A stretch of DNA of 30,004 bases from Physocladia obscura (Eukaryota; Chytridiomycota; Chytridiomycetes; Chytridiales; Chytriomycetaceae). Positions within the stretch are counted from its first letter, which is position 1; each line of letters opens with the position of its first letter. Location: positions 1,869-31,872 of the forward strand of contig JADGJH010000089.1 of assembly GCA_027596945.1 (NCBI GenBank), given 5' to 3'. Below, one piece after another: positions 1 to 12,600 of this stretch. A program made the position numbers and the translations under genes. The notes beneath the pieces are model-generated. The model saw nothing but the letters and a program-made list of their open reading frames with translations. It made no database searches and had not been told where the DNA came from.

Positions 1-102
1 CTTTGTCGCGGCCTTCAACTTTTTTTTGCTTAATTTGCCCGTAAACCACAAAATACATTATAAATTATCGCCTTATCGCATAAAAAAAAAAAAAAAAAAA
101 AG
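1..102 (+). other. 5' edge of window: probable end of an intron of the phosphofructokinase gene
   Basis: No complete gene lies here. The stretch ends in a run of about 20 A (about 81-101) followed by AG at 101-102, after which the phosphofructokinase frame opens. I read it as the 3' part of an intron. Bases 2-39 are open in another frame and could be the tail of an upstream exon before a possible GTAAAC donor at about 40, but I cannot match them to the family, so this is left open. Confidence 0.45.
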
Positions 103-3100
103 GGGATTTCCGATCGGCTCACGGCATGTGGATTTGAAAGTGTAGTTTATCCAACAACTGGAGGATCGACGCTGACGCTGGTGGCGTTCGACCCAGTGGG
201 TAATCTTGTATCTATAACTGATAATGTGACTACATCACCGTTTTTTGCCCTTGCTGCGCCAAAATCGCCGGCAGCTAACGGCGGACTGAATGTCAACATC
301 AACAACAAACACGCGCCGCCAAATACATATGAAGCGGTGCCGGCACTGTCGCTGGACGCACTGAGCCTCAACACTAACACACAGCTGGACGCGTATCTGC
401 CGCTAGATCACGTGCCAATTGTGCACGACGCGTCAGCATCATTAGTGTCACTGACGGCAGTAACACGCAAGAAGATTGGTGTGCTGACCAGCGGTGGCGA
501 CTCGTCGGGTATGAACGCGGCCGTGCGCGCCGTGGCCCGTATTGCCCTGCAGCGCGGCTGTGTGCCGTTCGCCATTCACGAGGGCTACGAGGGCTTGGTT
601 GAGGGTGGCGCGTTGATCCGGCGCCTCGGCTGGGATGATGTTCGTGGTTACCTTTCACTCGGCGGTACCGTGATTGGCACGGCCCGGTCAGCCCGCTTCC
701 GCACGCGCGAGGGCCGCTTGCTTGCGGCTTTCAACATGATCAAGAACGGCATCGACGCTCTTGTTGTCTGCGGTGGTGACGGTTCGCTAACAGGCGCTGA
801 CTTACTAAGATCTGAGTGGACTGGCCTTGTAGATGAGCTGATTGAGACGGGCAGGTTGGTCACATCCGAGTGCCAACATTTACGAACAAATCTGACTATT
901 GTTGGTCTCGTTGGCTCCATCGACAATGACATGTCTTCAACTGGTGAGAAGAACACCCGCTTAAATCAGCAAATCTTAATCTGAAATTTTTTTTTCTCGT
1001 AATAACCAGATATTACTATCGGCGCTTATACGTCTCTGCACCGAATTTGCGAGTCTCTTGACTCATTGACCTCCACCGCAATGTCACATCAGCGTGCCTT
1101 TGTTGTCGAAGTTATGGGACGGCATTGCGGATGGCTGGCGCTAATGGCTGCCATTTCTGTTGGTGCCGATTGGGTCTTTTTGCCAGAGAGACCACCACCA
1201 CTCGATTCTGCTAAATATGGCGCTAATTGGGAAGATGAAATGTGCGAAAGATTGTCGCAGGTAATAAATTTATTGTGAAATACAACAAAAACATTACTAA
1301 CGAACGACACATGAAAATGTAGAATCGTAAACTAGGCTCTCGAATAACTCTTGTTATTATTTGTGAAGGTGCTATAGATCAAAACTTGAACCCCATCAAG
1401 CCAGATTATGTGAAATCTGTGCTTGACTCGCGACTTGGCTTTGACACGCGTGTTACAAACTTGGGTCACGTCCAAAGAGGAGGTGCTCCATGTGCTTATG
1501 ACCGTTATTTGGTAAATGAAGAATGAAAAAAAAAAAACTGGTTTTTTCTCATCAGTTTTACTTTAATAAAATTAGGCAACTGTTCAAGGAGTTGAAGCTG
1601 TTGAGGCGGTTCTTCGATCCACCCCAGAAACTCCAGCTCCAATGATTGGAATGAGCCAACACAGAATTACTGCCGGCCCGCTTATGGATGCAGTGAAATT
1701 GGTAATGTTTTATTTATCTAGCCCATCCAAATTGTGTTGACAGTAAATACAGACTCACGAAGTTGCGGAAGCCATTAGCAAAAAGGACTTTAAGAAAGCC
1801 ATGGATCTTCGAGACCCGGACTTCACACGTGCATACGATGCTTACATCGAATCACATCTCATTGGTGACAACCACCTTCCAGAATCCCGTCGTCTCCGCA
1901 TTGGAATTATCCACACTGGTGCTCCTGCCGGCGGTATGAACACAGCCACACGAATTGCTGCTCGTCTTTGCTTAAACAGAGGCCACACTCCTCTGGCTAT
2001 CAAGAACGGTTTCTCTGGTCTCTGTCGTGGAGAAATCTCTGCACTGTCGTGGCACCAAGTGATTGGGTGGCAAACGAAGGGAGGATCAGAACTTGGAACA
2101 AACCGTGACCATCCGCTTCCAGTTCCCGGAACATATGCCGCAAATTTAGATATTAGCGACGCGTACGCCACCTCATTTATCGACTGTGGACGTATTGCGT
2201 TTTTCCTACAGAAATACGACATTGAAGCGTTGATGATTATCGGTGGTTTTGAAGCGTACACGTCGCTTATTACTCTCGATGCCGCGCGATCTATTTACCC
2301 GGCTTTTTGCATTCCAATGATCAATTTGCCTGCGACTGTGAGTAATAATGTGCCGGGAACAGACTTTTCGTTGGGAAGTGATACTGCGCTCAACACTATT
2401 GTCGAGTGTACTGACAGAATCAAGCAAAGCGCAACCTCCTCGCAGAAAAGAGTTTTTATTATTGAAGTTCAAGGAGGAAACTGCGGGTATGTACTGTAAA
2501 CAGGCAATATCTGAAGAAGAAAAAAACACTCACAATTTTTTTTTGTTTTTTTAACCAACAGATACCTGGCAGTCCTTGGAGGTCTTGCGTCAGGTGCCAC
2601 AACAGCCTACATTCCAGAAGAAGGAATCTCTCTAGACATGCTGCAGCGAGACGTAAAGCATCTGAATGCACGCTACGAACGCGAACTGACTCATTCAGCA
2701 CGCAACGAAGGACGCGTGATAATCCGTGCAGAGGCAGCTTGCAGTACATACACAACGAACGTAATATCCGACATATTTCGGCACGAAGGCAAAGGGCTGT
2801 TTGACAGCCGTACGGCGGTGCTGGGGCACTTACAGCAAGGTGGAGTGCCAAGTCCGTTGGACCGAGTCCGCGCCACGCGATTGTCTGTAGAATGCATTGA
2901 TTGGATTGAACGATCGTTTCTTGAAGCGCAGGCCGCGAGAAGTAAAGATGAGAATTCGTCAAAAGATGGCGTGTTTTACTCGAATCTGAGATCATACACA
3001 AATAAATCGACCCATGCATGCGTGATTGGTATTCAAGGTGCCGAAGTTTTGTTTACACCCGTGCAGGTGCTGTTGGATGAAACTGACATGAACAAGAGGA

Positions 3101-3183
3101 GAGGAACCAAGGCCTGGTGGATGGGATTGACAAGATTGATTAAGGTGTTGTCAAAGTATCATTATGAAGATCCAGTGGAGTGA
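103..3183 (+). CDS. ATP-dependent 6-phosphofructokinase, eukaryotic two-half type (5' partial)
   Basis: Phosphorylates fructose 6-phosphate to fructose 1,6-bisphosphate, the committed step of glycolysis in the cytosol. Exons: 103-943, 1010-1260, 1323-1511, 1576-1701, 1753-2486, 2562-3183 (920 residues in the window). The first part ([16 protein letters not shown]) aligns with the end of the fungal N-terminal extension of Pfk1/Pfk2, so at least one upstream exon is missing. The catalytic half shows [14 protein letters not shown] (ATP loop), [23 protein letters not shown] with the catalytic Asp, [10 protein letters not shown] and LGHVQRGG. The second, regulatory-type half repeats the fold: [43 protein letters not shown] and HLQQGGVPS. 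The stop is TGA. The last intron (2487-2561) ends in a long pyrimidine tract. Which of the paired fungal subunits (alpha or beta) it represents cannot be told from the sequence. Confidence 0.96.
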
Positions 3184-3583
3184 GAGAAGAAGCCTATTTT
3201 TTTTTCTTCCTGCGCTTGTGTTTGTTTTTTGGTGTTTGTGTGGGTTTTTCTGAATTTTTTTTGGGAGGATGGTGTTGAGTAATACAATCTTTGATTCTTT
3301 ATGCTACTTGCTATTTCTCCGATGAAATTGTATGCCCTGTTATATTCAACTATGCCTTGCTTGTAACCGTGTCTTCAGTCTGGCTTCATCTTTTTCTTTT
3401 TCTCCATCCCTGTAAACGCTATTGCCCCTATTAATATATCCAACTGACTTGTGTAGGACCTATTATTGAAGACTATGCTTCTATTATGGGAAGTTGAAGC
3501 TTCTGCTTCTGCTGAAAAACGGTTGTTCAATTTTCCCGTAACAAGAGAGAAATGGTGGTATACAATAACAAAAAAATCTTCAT
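3184..3583. other. Convergent 3' spacer between phosphofructokinase and the BSD gene
   Basis: About 400 bp between two converging stop codons. It begins with a T- and GT-rich stretch (about 3195-3262), typical of a fungal 3' untranslated region. I see no RNA gene, repeat or convincing coding frame. An open frame from 3466 crosses into the antisense of the BSD gene's last exon and looks accidental. The two 3' ends probably share this space. Confidence 0.7.
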
Positions 3584-4810
3584 TTAAGCTTCATCCAATT
3601 CATTTTGCAGTTCTTGTTCCCAATCAGCACCAAATGATTCTCCAGCTGCATATTCACCTTTGACCAATCTGATAAAATAAAAGAAAATAAAAGAAAGATA
3701 AAAATTAAACAATCATGAATTCCATACCCTTCATCATCCAAAGAATCGGGAATATCAACAATAGATACAGACGAGGCGACTGGTGACAGACCAGAAAGGC
3801 TCAAAGTTGCAGAAGGAGCAGGAGCAGCAGCAGACAATGTGCTCAGCTGTTTTTGATCAACAAAAGCAGAGGTTACTGGTAATAGCCCCTCATCATCTTT
3901 GTTAGAAGAAGACAGTGTTGAATCAGTATTAAAGTAACTATTATTCGAAACAGCGGTAGTATTAAGGGAATTAGAACTATTATTAGTATCTACAGCTTCG
4001 GTACTGGCACTGGTGGTGGTCGAATTATTTGGATGAAGGAGAAGGAATGATTGCTGCAACCGTGTGACTCTGTAAAAATAGTTTTCCCAAAATACACTAT
4101 CCTTGATCACTTTAGGGACGAGAGCAAAGCGCATTTTATCGAGATTGGCGTCTACTTTTAAGATAGCCTGTGTTTTCGGGGGCAATAAATATAAAAAATA
4201 AAACTAATAAATAAATAAAATAAAAGGGCACGCACTAGTGCTGTGGGAAGATAAGTGTGCAAATTAAACACAAAATCTGTCCCTTCTGGCGGACTTGCTG
4301 TAAAGTTTCGTTTTTCCTGAAATTGTGAGTTGTCACTTTGTGTTTCGGCAAAAAAGAATTGGACAGTTACTTCCAACAAACACATACAAGCGATAAGGCC
4401 AAGATCTGAGTGCGCAACTCATCACCTGGTGCACTATCGGTAACAAGATTCCACGGAAGAACAGGATCCTTATAGGTTGAGTAATCAGTGTTATTCGTCG
4501 AATTGTTGTTGAGCAAGAAGTTCGAGTCGGGGTTATCGCCCTCATTCAGATTGTTGCTGCTGCTGATTGCCAAACTCTTAAGTCCCGTGACAAAACTCGT
4601 GCTCACAATACGCGGGACGCTGACGCTGACGAGCTTTGCCTCTTCGTTCGCATCACCGGTTTCACGCTTTGCTTCAACAGTCAGTCGGTGCTGTTGCGCC
4701 AAGTCGGACGCGGCATTCTTTGCCGCTGCTTCGAGCTGCGCAACTTGTGCACCAACAGCCGTCGCCGCAGCCGTTGCGAGTTGAGTAAGTCGATTCCAGT
4801 AATCAGTCAT
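3584..4810 (-). CDS. BSD-domain protein (SYAP1/Dos2-like)
   Basis: Four exons in transcript order: 4810-4388, 4316-4236, 4167-3728, 3668-3584, giving 342 residues. The BSD domain (about residues 135-205) spans exons 1-3. It has LRTQILALS, then FTASPPEGTDFVFNLHTYLP, then NLDKMRFALVPKVIKDSVFW and the hallmark FW..Y in FWENYFYRV. Before it lies an Ala/Gln-rich helical stretch and a Ser/Asn-rich linker. After it comes about 100 residues of Ser/Thr/Asn-rich disorder and an acidic tail (ESFGADWEQELQNELDEA). BSD domains occur in TFIIH p62, synapse-associated protein 1 and plant and fungal relatives; this one resembles the SYAP1-type rather than p62, which needs a PH domain. The cellular role is not known from the sequence. 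The ATG lies only 41 bp after the GH92 stop on the same strand. Confidence 0.88.
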
Positions 4811-4851
4811 CAAAGTTGTGCCGCTTGAAACTCAACAAAAAAAATTTTTTG

Positions 4852-7800
4852 TCAATCAAAGGAAGGTGGTCGCGTGTTTTTTCCCCACCCATTCCAGTTT
4901 TCTCCCATATCAAGTACAAGTTCTGCCCCATTTGCTATCTCTGAGTGTCTGATCCAAGTCCGTTCAAGTGGTTTCCCATCCAGCCAAGCCCGCTGCACCT
5001 GCCGCCTCTCGTTGGTCAGATACCTAGTTTTTATTCGGAAGTGTTTGTCACTGCCGATATCCAATCTTATTGACGATTCTTGAAAAGCGGGTGACAATAT
5101 CAGATCTACAATTATTGAATTTTTAATTAGACACATAAAAGATAAAAACAAGCACTTAACAAATATCCTGCCCTGCAACTGGAAATAGTCCGAGTGACCA
5201 GAAAATGTGCTGTGCCGCCATTGTTCCGGCGTCATCATTTCCTGGAAGTCCAAGGGGTGTAGGCAAGTACAAATGATCCATTATCGAAATCATGCGCTCG
5301 ACAGATAAATCAGGTCTTATCAAATATTAATATTACAGGCATAACGCAAATACACTTGCCCTCTAAACTCAAATATTTACCTTCCAACATAGTGGTACAA
5401 GAATGGAACCAAAAATCCAGGCTCATTTCCAGGATTATAGATCTTCAAGTCAAAAAACGCATTTACTCGTTCAACAAACATTTCATCCCCACCCATTAAT
5501 TCAATCACACGTTTCATATTATGCGGAGCATAGAAACTGTATGTCCAAGAACAGTCTTCGTAAAATTCAGCATTTCCACCTCTTTTTGGCTGAATCGTTT
5601 CAAATTAAATTCGGCAAAGGGATAAAGATCACTCACAATGCATCCATTTGCCGGATCCAAGGTAGTGAAATTACCCATGTATTTTGGCATCAAAAAACCT
5701 TTAAATCCATGGCTTTCCGTATCTGGATTCCACAAATTTTCCCAATTTCGGCTTCTGTTGCGGAAAATGTCAGCTTCAGCCTCATGTTGTGGTAATAATC
5801 GCGCCATTTCGCCGACAGTGAAATCATCATATGCATATTCAACAGTTCGGCTGCCGCTGCTACGCCGAAAATGTGACGCAATTCCGTAGTTGCTTGTAGC
5901 AGGTATGTATCCGAATTCTATCCATTCTTTCATATTGCCCCGTCCTTGGAAGAGAAAATCCGTCTTTTCATTCGGGTTCATTTCATTCATAATAAGTTTG
6001 TAGGCGCCTTCATAGTCTACGCCTTTAATTCCTTTTTGTAGAGCCTCAGAAAATAAAATATCGGCATTTGAACCCGATTGTACAATTGCCCAAGAGCTTG
6101 CAGTTGTACAGTCTTTAAACAACGATTTTATACAAATAATAAAAAAATCGGCAAACACAATCTAACCTCCTAACAGCCCGCCAGTATGCTGGGCCATAGT
6201 TACCAAAGAATTCAGCAAGTCTGCTGTTAAAGAAGGGGCAATCAAGGTCAACAATGGATTCAATGTTCGAAATGTATCCCAAATGCAATAATAATCATCA
6301 TAAAACGGCTTCGTGCTACGCTCGCTGGCATTCCAGCTGGGGTTTTCGCCAGTTTTGTTTGCAGGCATTAAAAAAACGCGGTACAAGTTTGAATATAATA
6401 GGGTCATATCAACGTCGTCAAGTGGCCCACTGACTTTTATTCCGTTTATGCGATCTTCCCATGCATCGTGTGAGTTTTTATGCATTGAGTCAAACGAATC
6501 ATTGCCATGATTGTCCAAGTTATTGCAAGCTTGATCGATGGAAATGTAAGATAGGCCAATACGATATTCCAACGGAGGCGGCATAATTGAGACATTTAAT
6601 TTCAAATCAAATTTATACGACAAATATGCTCCCATTGCTTGTCCGCCTTCATTAAAAATAAAAATGGCAAAAGATTAATGTGAAAATAAATAACAAATAG
6701 CCCTACGTGCAGAGCTTGTCGTTGAGACTTGCAATAAAGATTCGTTTGAAAACCCATTCTCGAAACCAGACGCGTTAAACTTGTAAAATCCAGTCTGGCT
6801 GTATTCACTTGAAACAAGCTGACCTTGGATAAAATCATAACCAATGAATCTGTTTTGATCCCCCCATATTCCAATTGCAGAAGGCCTTTTGACAAATTCG
6901 AAGCAGGAAAATAATGAATAAATTCCGCGTTGATTGCCAAGTCCAAGACCATTTGCCCAAGCATCCTGATATTTTGAACGCATCACAATACGTGACGTAT
7001 TTTGAATAGAAATCGATGCATCCAAAAATTGCATCGAATCATGTGAGGGGCGTAAGAAAGTGTGAAAAGTAGCTGATTGTACGGATGAGTTCTTGGATTG
7101 ATCTGAAGGTAACGAAAAGGAGGGAAACACGTTCCAGCGGTGAATTGCGGCTTTGTTAGCAGCTGTAAAAGACACATTGACAGAAGAATTAAGAAGAAGC
7201 GCAGAATAGAATCCAGGAGCAGCAACCTCGCTCTGTGGGAGTGACGCCAAGACTTTGGAAATAGGCGGTAGATCAACTGCCGTGTCGCTGAGGTTTTTTG
7301 AATAAGAATGTGTCCAATGCATGCTCATGTGTGTGTTTTGGTATGAACGGCCGCCGCCCGTACCAGAAACGTGAGTATGAGCAATACCATAAACAACTCC
7401 CCCTACATCAAAAATTTTCAAATTTTCAAATTTTGCTTACGCAAGCCTCACCAGCAAGGTAACCAGTTTCGCTGTGATCTGTGTCAACACCAACTTTTAC
7501 CATACCGTTCGGCGCAGTAGCGCCAACCCATACATGGCCACTACCTTCGCTGCCAATCCGTGGCATAACAAGCGACATAACATCGAAATCACCATTATTG
7601 TCGTTGGGGTCAGGGGTGGGTGGAACAAGAGCATCTAAAATTATGGCTAAATTTATCAAATTAACTATGTCATCTGTTCGCGTACCGCCAAATTCGATTG
7701 TCTGGCGCGTGCCGTTCAGATTCGTATCCAAATCGACTTTGATTGTATTCGCGTTGTGGTTGTTAAAACCAGAATATTGAGCATTGTCGTCGTCCGGTAT

Positions 7801-7884
7801 CCATCGCCACGTTGTCAATGTTGCTAAACTAGCAAAGAGCACTAGCGCCACTGGGAGCCACAATCTTTTGACTCCGATTCGCAT
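4852..7884 (-). CDS. Glycoside hydrolase family 92 alpha-mannosidase with N-terminal membrane anchor or signal
   Basis: Calcium-dependent exo-alpha-mannosidase family acting on alpha-linked mannose of N-glycans or mannan. Exons: 7884-7452, 7402-6707, 6646-6167, 6112-5637, 5589-5381, 5315-5161, 5105-4852 (900 residues, TGA stop). The start chosen (MRIGVKRLWLPVALVLFAS) puts a hydrophobic anchor or signal at residues 8-22. Family signatures in order: GHVWVGATAPNGMVKVG, AHTHVSGTGGG, RIGLSYISIDQACNNL, GGNAEFYEDCSWTYSF (catalytic acid Glu in the YxE...W block), MGGDEMFVERV, YNPGNEPGFLVPFLYHY, PGNDDAGTMAAQHIFWSLG (GNDD with the catalytic-base Asp residues) and LDGKPLERTWIRHSEI. All key blocks are present, so the enzyme is probably active, in the secretory path or outside the cell. 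A 51-nt AT-rich stretch (7635-7685) inside exon 1 looks like an intron but keeps the frame either way; without it the protein has 883 residues. Confidence 0.93.
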
Positions 7885-7967
7885 TGTGTCTCGAAACAAT
7901 GAGAAGATTAAAAAAAATTTCTCAGGTTTTTTTTTCAATTCAAAGCCAAAATCTTTATTGTAATCCC

Positions 7968-9599
7968 TCATCTGGAGAACCTGTTAAACACTTTGAAACT
8001 GAACTGCAGAACATTATTCAGTAACCCCACAGTTACATATATTCCTCCTGTAATTCCGCAAAGCCGAGTGAGAAAGTGCATGAAACTAGCACGTGATTCA
8101 GTGATTCGGACAGATATGGGCTCAATGTCATACTTGATGAAAATTCCTAAGAAACGACTGGTATGAAAACAAAAAAAAAGAATACCCTACTTTTCATACC
8201 TGGAATTCCAGCCTCCTTCGTCTCAGCACCTACTATCTTTTTGTAATCAGTCACAGCATATTGATTTGTCAAAATAATGCTTCCAAATGTTTTTCGTTTG
8301 TCAACGAAAATTGTTGGCACAATACTGACGAAGTATTGAAACATTTCAAAGTATCCATCTGCAATCTCGAGAGACGAGTCAAGCGGGTTTACAAGGCCAG
8401 GGTAGTCGATTCCAAATGACAGTTTGTCTACACGGTGAGTAAAATTCATCGCTAAATAATTCAAAAAGGGGTGGTTAAAAGGTTAAACGGATTTTATATA
8501 GCTTTTTTTACTCACATTCATGCGGAACGTGCTTTCCATCCATATAGCCGTGTCCCAATGCAGTAATATGAAACATTCCAGCAACCTTGTTCACACTGAT
8601 ATGGCCTTTGACACGACACGCATCCAGCTCTAAGAAAGAATATGAATAACTTATACAGAAAAAAATACTCCACACAAACACATAAAATCAAAGTAAAAGT
8701 GAGTAAAAACAATGTCACTAGACTCACTTCCAAACCGATCAACGATATCCCGTTGTTTTCTTTGCGCTTCGACAACGATCCTATGTACATCCAATTTCGA
8801 TTTTGATTTGCGAGCGCTGGAAAAAATAATTAAAAATGACTTTAATTTAATACATCCAAAAATAAAAATAAAAACAAAGAGAAGACGGTACCCAACAGAA
8901 ACGAGTCCCTCGGTATGAAATTTAACCTGAAGCCGTCGCAATATTTTAACGTCCAGTATGCCATCATAATAAACAGAGTTTTCCACAAACCGGCGTTTTA
9001 GTAAATTCGTTGTTTCTCGCATGCAAAGATGTTCCTGCGACATCCAAAACATCAATTCGAAGATCTGAATGCACCATAGAAAAAAAAAAAATCAATGTTG
9101 ATAGGTATAGAAAACAATAGAAAACAAACTTTCGCAGGCCATAGCAACAGTAATATCAGCATTGATGTTAATATGGGCACCAAGATTGCCTGTCGGTCTG
9201 TCCACGAGAAATTCGTATTTTTGAGAGATTGTAACGTATTGTATAAACTCGGACAGTGTTAGGAAAGATAGAAGGACGGCGACGAGAAGCGTCAGAAGGC
9301 CTACATGTTGACGTTTTATTTTATTTCATTTAATTTTACATTTGCGTATAACTAGCACGATAGGATATGGATGCGATCATGTAGTACGGTGGTGTAAAGA
9401 AGATTTGAAACGACTGATTATCGGCGCAGTTCGAAACGAGTTTGTTGATCTTCATTCTAGCTGTAACGACATGTCGCAACGATGCGTGCGCACGGAATAT
9501 CAAATCTCGGACTGGTAAATTACCTCCAAGACTCGACGTCTTCTGAATGTTTTTCTCAATCTTGGGAAATGCATTGAAGCTTGTCAAACTTTTGAGCAT
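7968..9599 (-). CDS. ERV41: ER-Golgi cargo receptor subunit, Erv41/ERGIC2 family
   Basis: Erv41 pairs with Erv46 and cycles between ER and Golgi in COPII/COPI vesicles, retrieving leaked ER proteins. Exons: 9599-9524, 9300-9130, 9064-8991, 8926-8892, 8816-8728, 8629-8516, 8451-8200, 8146-7968, giving 329 residues, close to the family's usual size. Seen: N-terminal MLKSLTSFNAFPKIEKN; first membrane helix (TLLVAVLLSFLTLSEF, residues 28-43); LRIDVLDVAGTSL; DACRVKGHISVNKVAGMFHI; MNFTHRVDKLSFG then NPLDSS; MFQYFVSIVPT; and a C-terminal IFIKYDIEPISVRITE followed by a second membrane helix (LCGITGGIYVTVGLL). The luminal loop between the helices matches ERGIC2 more closely than ERGIC3/Erv46, which has a Cys-rich loop. 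Exon 4 is only 35 nt, and the first intron (223 nt) is the longest in this gene. The TGA ends 83 bp before the chosen GH92 ATG. Confidence 0.94.
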
Positions 9600-9681
9600 T
9601 GCTTTGATGCTGCTTTTCTTTCATTGGCTCAGAAATGAGCAAACCCCTAAAAAAATCAAAATTCAACATTCAATTCAATAT

Positions 9682-12600
9682 TCAAAACTTGAAGAACGGA
9701 TTGCGTGAATCTCCTTCATCTACAATCCATATTTCGTCAAGTGGCACTTGCCACCACTGCACACTGGTCCCTATACTCGAAGGTGCAACTCCATTTTTTT
9801 TCGCTGCATGGACGAAAAATCAAAATTAGAATACTTCAAAGACTTTCATTCGATATCACCCACCAGGTACGCTGTCCCAGACTGTATTTTCGTCAGAAAA
9901 ATCAATAAGTGATGGTTGTTCATTTGAGAGATTGTGTAGAACAGATTGCTCTGAAAAAGCCACAGTTTTCCCTTTTGAAGAAGAGCTGCCACCGCCAACA
10001 ACATTATCTGACTGTTCGTAATCAAATAACAATGCGCTTGCTGGTGTGTTTCTTTTACTGATAGCTTGTTTCAACGCGTTTCGTGCGTTCACGTCAATGA
10101 GCTCGACCTAGAACAATAATTTGAGATAAAAAAATACATTTAAACGAGGAGTTAATACCTGGCAACTAAAAGCCGCACGAACAGGCCTGTGATCAGACAT
10201 TAACAGATTGTCACCTAATGCAAAACACAATTAATAAGAAAAATAAAATAAACAGCAACATAAATACTCACTGTGCGTGTATTCCAAGCACTGAATTCCT
10301 TTACCAGCAAACAAAATGCGATCAGTCCAAGATGGACATCTACCTTTTTCACTACTGTCATAAACAGTGGTTCCATTGTCATACTTGTAGGTGGGAGGGA
10401 AATGTATTGGCGCCTCAGTGAAACCGTCGAACGCATATCCTCGAGCTTTTGAAAGTGATAATTGATCATGCGATAATAAAGGCCCTATTTCACCTCGATC
10501 AAGAAACGAACGTGCCTGTATCGTTTAATATGGCAATGAATAAAGCATGGGAAAGAATAAGAATAAAAATAATAACACACAAACATCATTGTTGGGTAAA
10601 TTGACTCTGTAGTTGAAATCACCAAACCAGAATTTGAGACTGTTCACAAAAGCCGTTGAGAAACAAAAAAGAGAGAAAAAATTTAACAAACTCATGTTCT
10701 TTAAGCGCCTTCCTTTTAAAGTTCAATCCGTCAGTAATTGTATTATAGTCTCTATTGCGTTCTTCTTCGGATTTTTCGCCTTGAATATTCCATGATTTCA
10801 TGTTACCAAAAAAAAAAAAATCAAATCAAATTAAATTTCTCAAAAATACCAGCAGCAAGATGTGCCGTGATAAACGCGATTGAAGTATCGTGAAACTGTA
10901 AACTCAATCCAATACCGCCTAATGAAAAAAAAGCCTTGTAAGTATATACCTAAGAAACTCCCTAATAAACAAACCCTTATTCGCTGCCATTCCACCCAAC
11001 CCAGTCTTACAATACGCCAGTTCCACAAACCTCACATTTTCAACACAATCGCGCCTCAAGTATCCAAAAAGACCCGACGACAACAAACTTGCACTGCGCA
11101 GGGATACATATTGTCCACCGCCATAGTTGCTGTGATCGTTCAGCACTCGCATTAAATGTGTGTCCCACATGATTCGGAGTTTTTCTGTGTCTCCGCCCAC
11201 TTGCACAATTTGTTGTGCATTCAGTTCAATCAGTTCTTGGATTCCAATTAGTACTAAATGCGGTGGTGTTGATACTAAAAATTTCGACAAAAAAACGGTG
11301 CAATTATATAAATATGCAAAAAATAAAAAAAATAAATTTAATAGTCTGGATTTTTTTTTTTTGGGTTTGATTTTTTGTTGATCTTACAGGCTCGAGATTG
11401 CAGCCAAGCTTCAATAGGCTCTCCGTGTGGACTTTTTCCATTAACATTCCAGGTTCCCACAAACACACTAATTTGTTGCGTAGAAACAAATTCAGCCTTG
11501 CGGTTAAGCAAGTCGTTCTCAACAGTAGATGAACTAGAGCTGATAAGCAGACGGGATTTGGCGGAATGCGCACTTTGTTTCCCAAGAACAACATCTATGG
11601 CTTGTTGTCTAATTTAATTTAATTTTTTTTGTTTTGCATTAAGATTCATCAAACAAAATTCCACCCGAACCGATGTTTGTCCAGAACATTATTGACATAG
11701 AGACGGTTGACGCTTTTGGCAGCATCATCAATTAAACCTGTATGTTAGTTTTAGAATATATATATAGCCTAAAAATATAAATACCCATAATAGTTTGTTT
11801 TCCCCTCCGCGTTAAACTCGTTTTCAAAGCACCAGTTCCAGTATAGATTTTACTCAACCAGTCGCCATTATCAGCCCACAAGTTTTGATACAGATCCTGA
11901 AAAACGTCTTTGGCTTCAGAATTGTATGAAAACAAATCCCTCAGCTCCATTTCCTTCAAAATCTTGTCAACCATCAACCGTGCAACAATATATTGAATGT
12001 GATTCGTTCGGTCTAAGCAATCAAGGCAATTTACTCGCAGCACACCCTGCTGCTTGATGACAGCATGCGCCATTGCGGGATTTACTCCTTCAGACTTGTC
12101 CTTGTTTGTTTCAATCAGCGTATAAGACCAGTTATCAAGATGGGCCTTGATTCGATCTTGATCAAGAACCAAATTTGCTCTTTCGTGTCCCCCAGCTTTC
12201 ACTTGACCGTGATAGTCAAAATGGGAGTAATATAGCTTTTTATCCCTGTCATTGTTGTATTGCTGGACTTGCTTCGCATATTCACTGGCCAGCGTAGCTT
12301 CAGCGCCACCATTTCCGAGTAAATTTACAATATGTATTTGACCGTATTGATTTTCAAGCGTCTATTTACATGTGCATATTTAGGATTCTTTTCAAACCGT
12401 CTAGATTGTATCAAGAATAATGTTCCGCGATTGACTAATAAGATATTTTTTTGTTTTGACTCCTTTCCTTCAAATTGATCCGTTTTATACTTCGATTATG
12501 TCACTTCATTTTTTCTTCTTCTTCTTCCTATTGTCTACCTGTTCTAATTCGCTCTGTTATTTCGTCATACCTCAAAATGCTTTTTAAAAGCAAGTGCAGA

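Noticed and set aside
486..525. Phosphofructokinase ATP loop reads GGDSSGMN where yeast has GGDSPGMN
   Set aside because: That position varies (mammals have AQ), so it is not evidence of lost activity.
3466..3663. Plus-strand 65-residue open frame after phosphofructokinase
   Set aside because: Low-quality composition, no family features, and it runs antisense into the last exon of the BSD gene.
4488..4784. Plus-strand Ser/Ala/Val-rich open frame
   Set aside because: It is the antisense of the BSD gene's first exon; its composition is a mirror of the Ala/Gln-rich sense sequence.
8651..9055. 134-residue minus-strand frame with apparent membrane segments
   Set aside because: It reads through Erv41 introns; the hydrophobic parts come from T-rich introns, and only short pieces are true exons.
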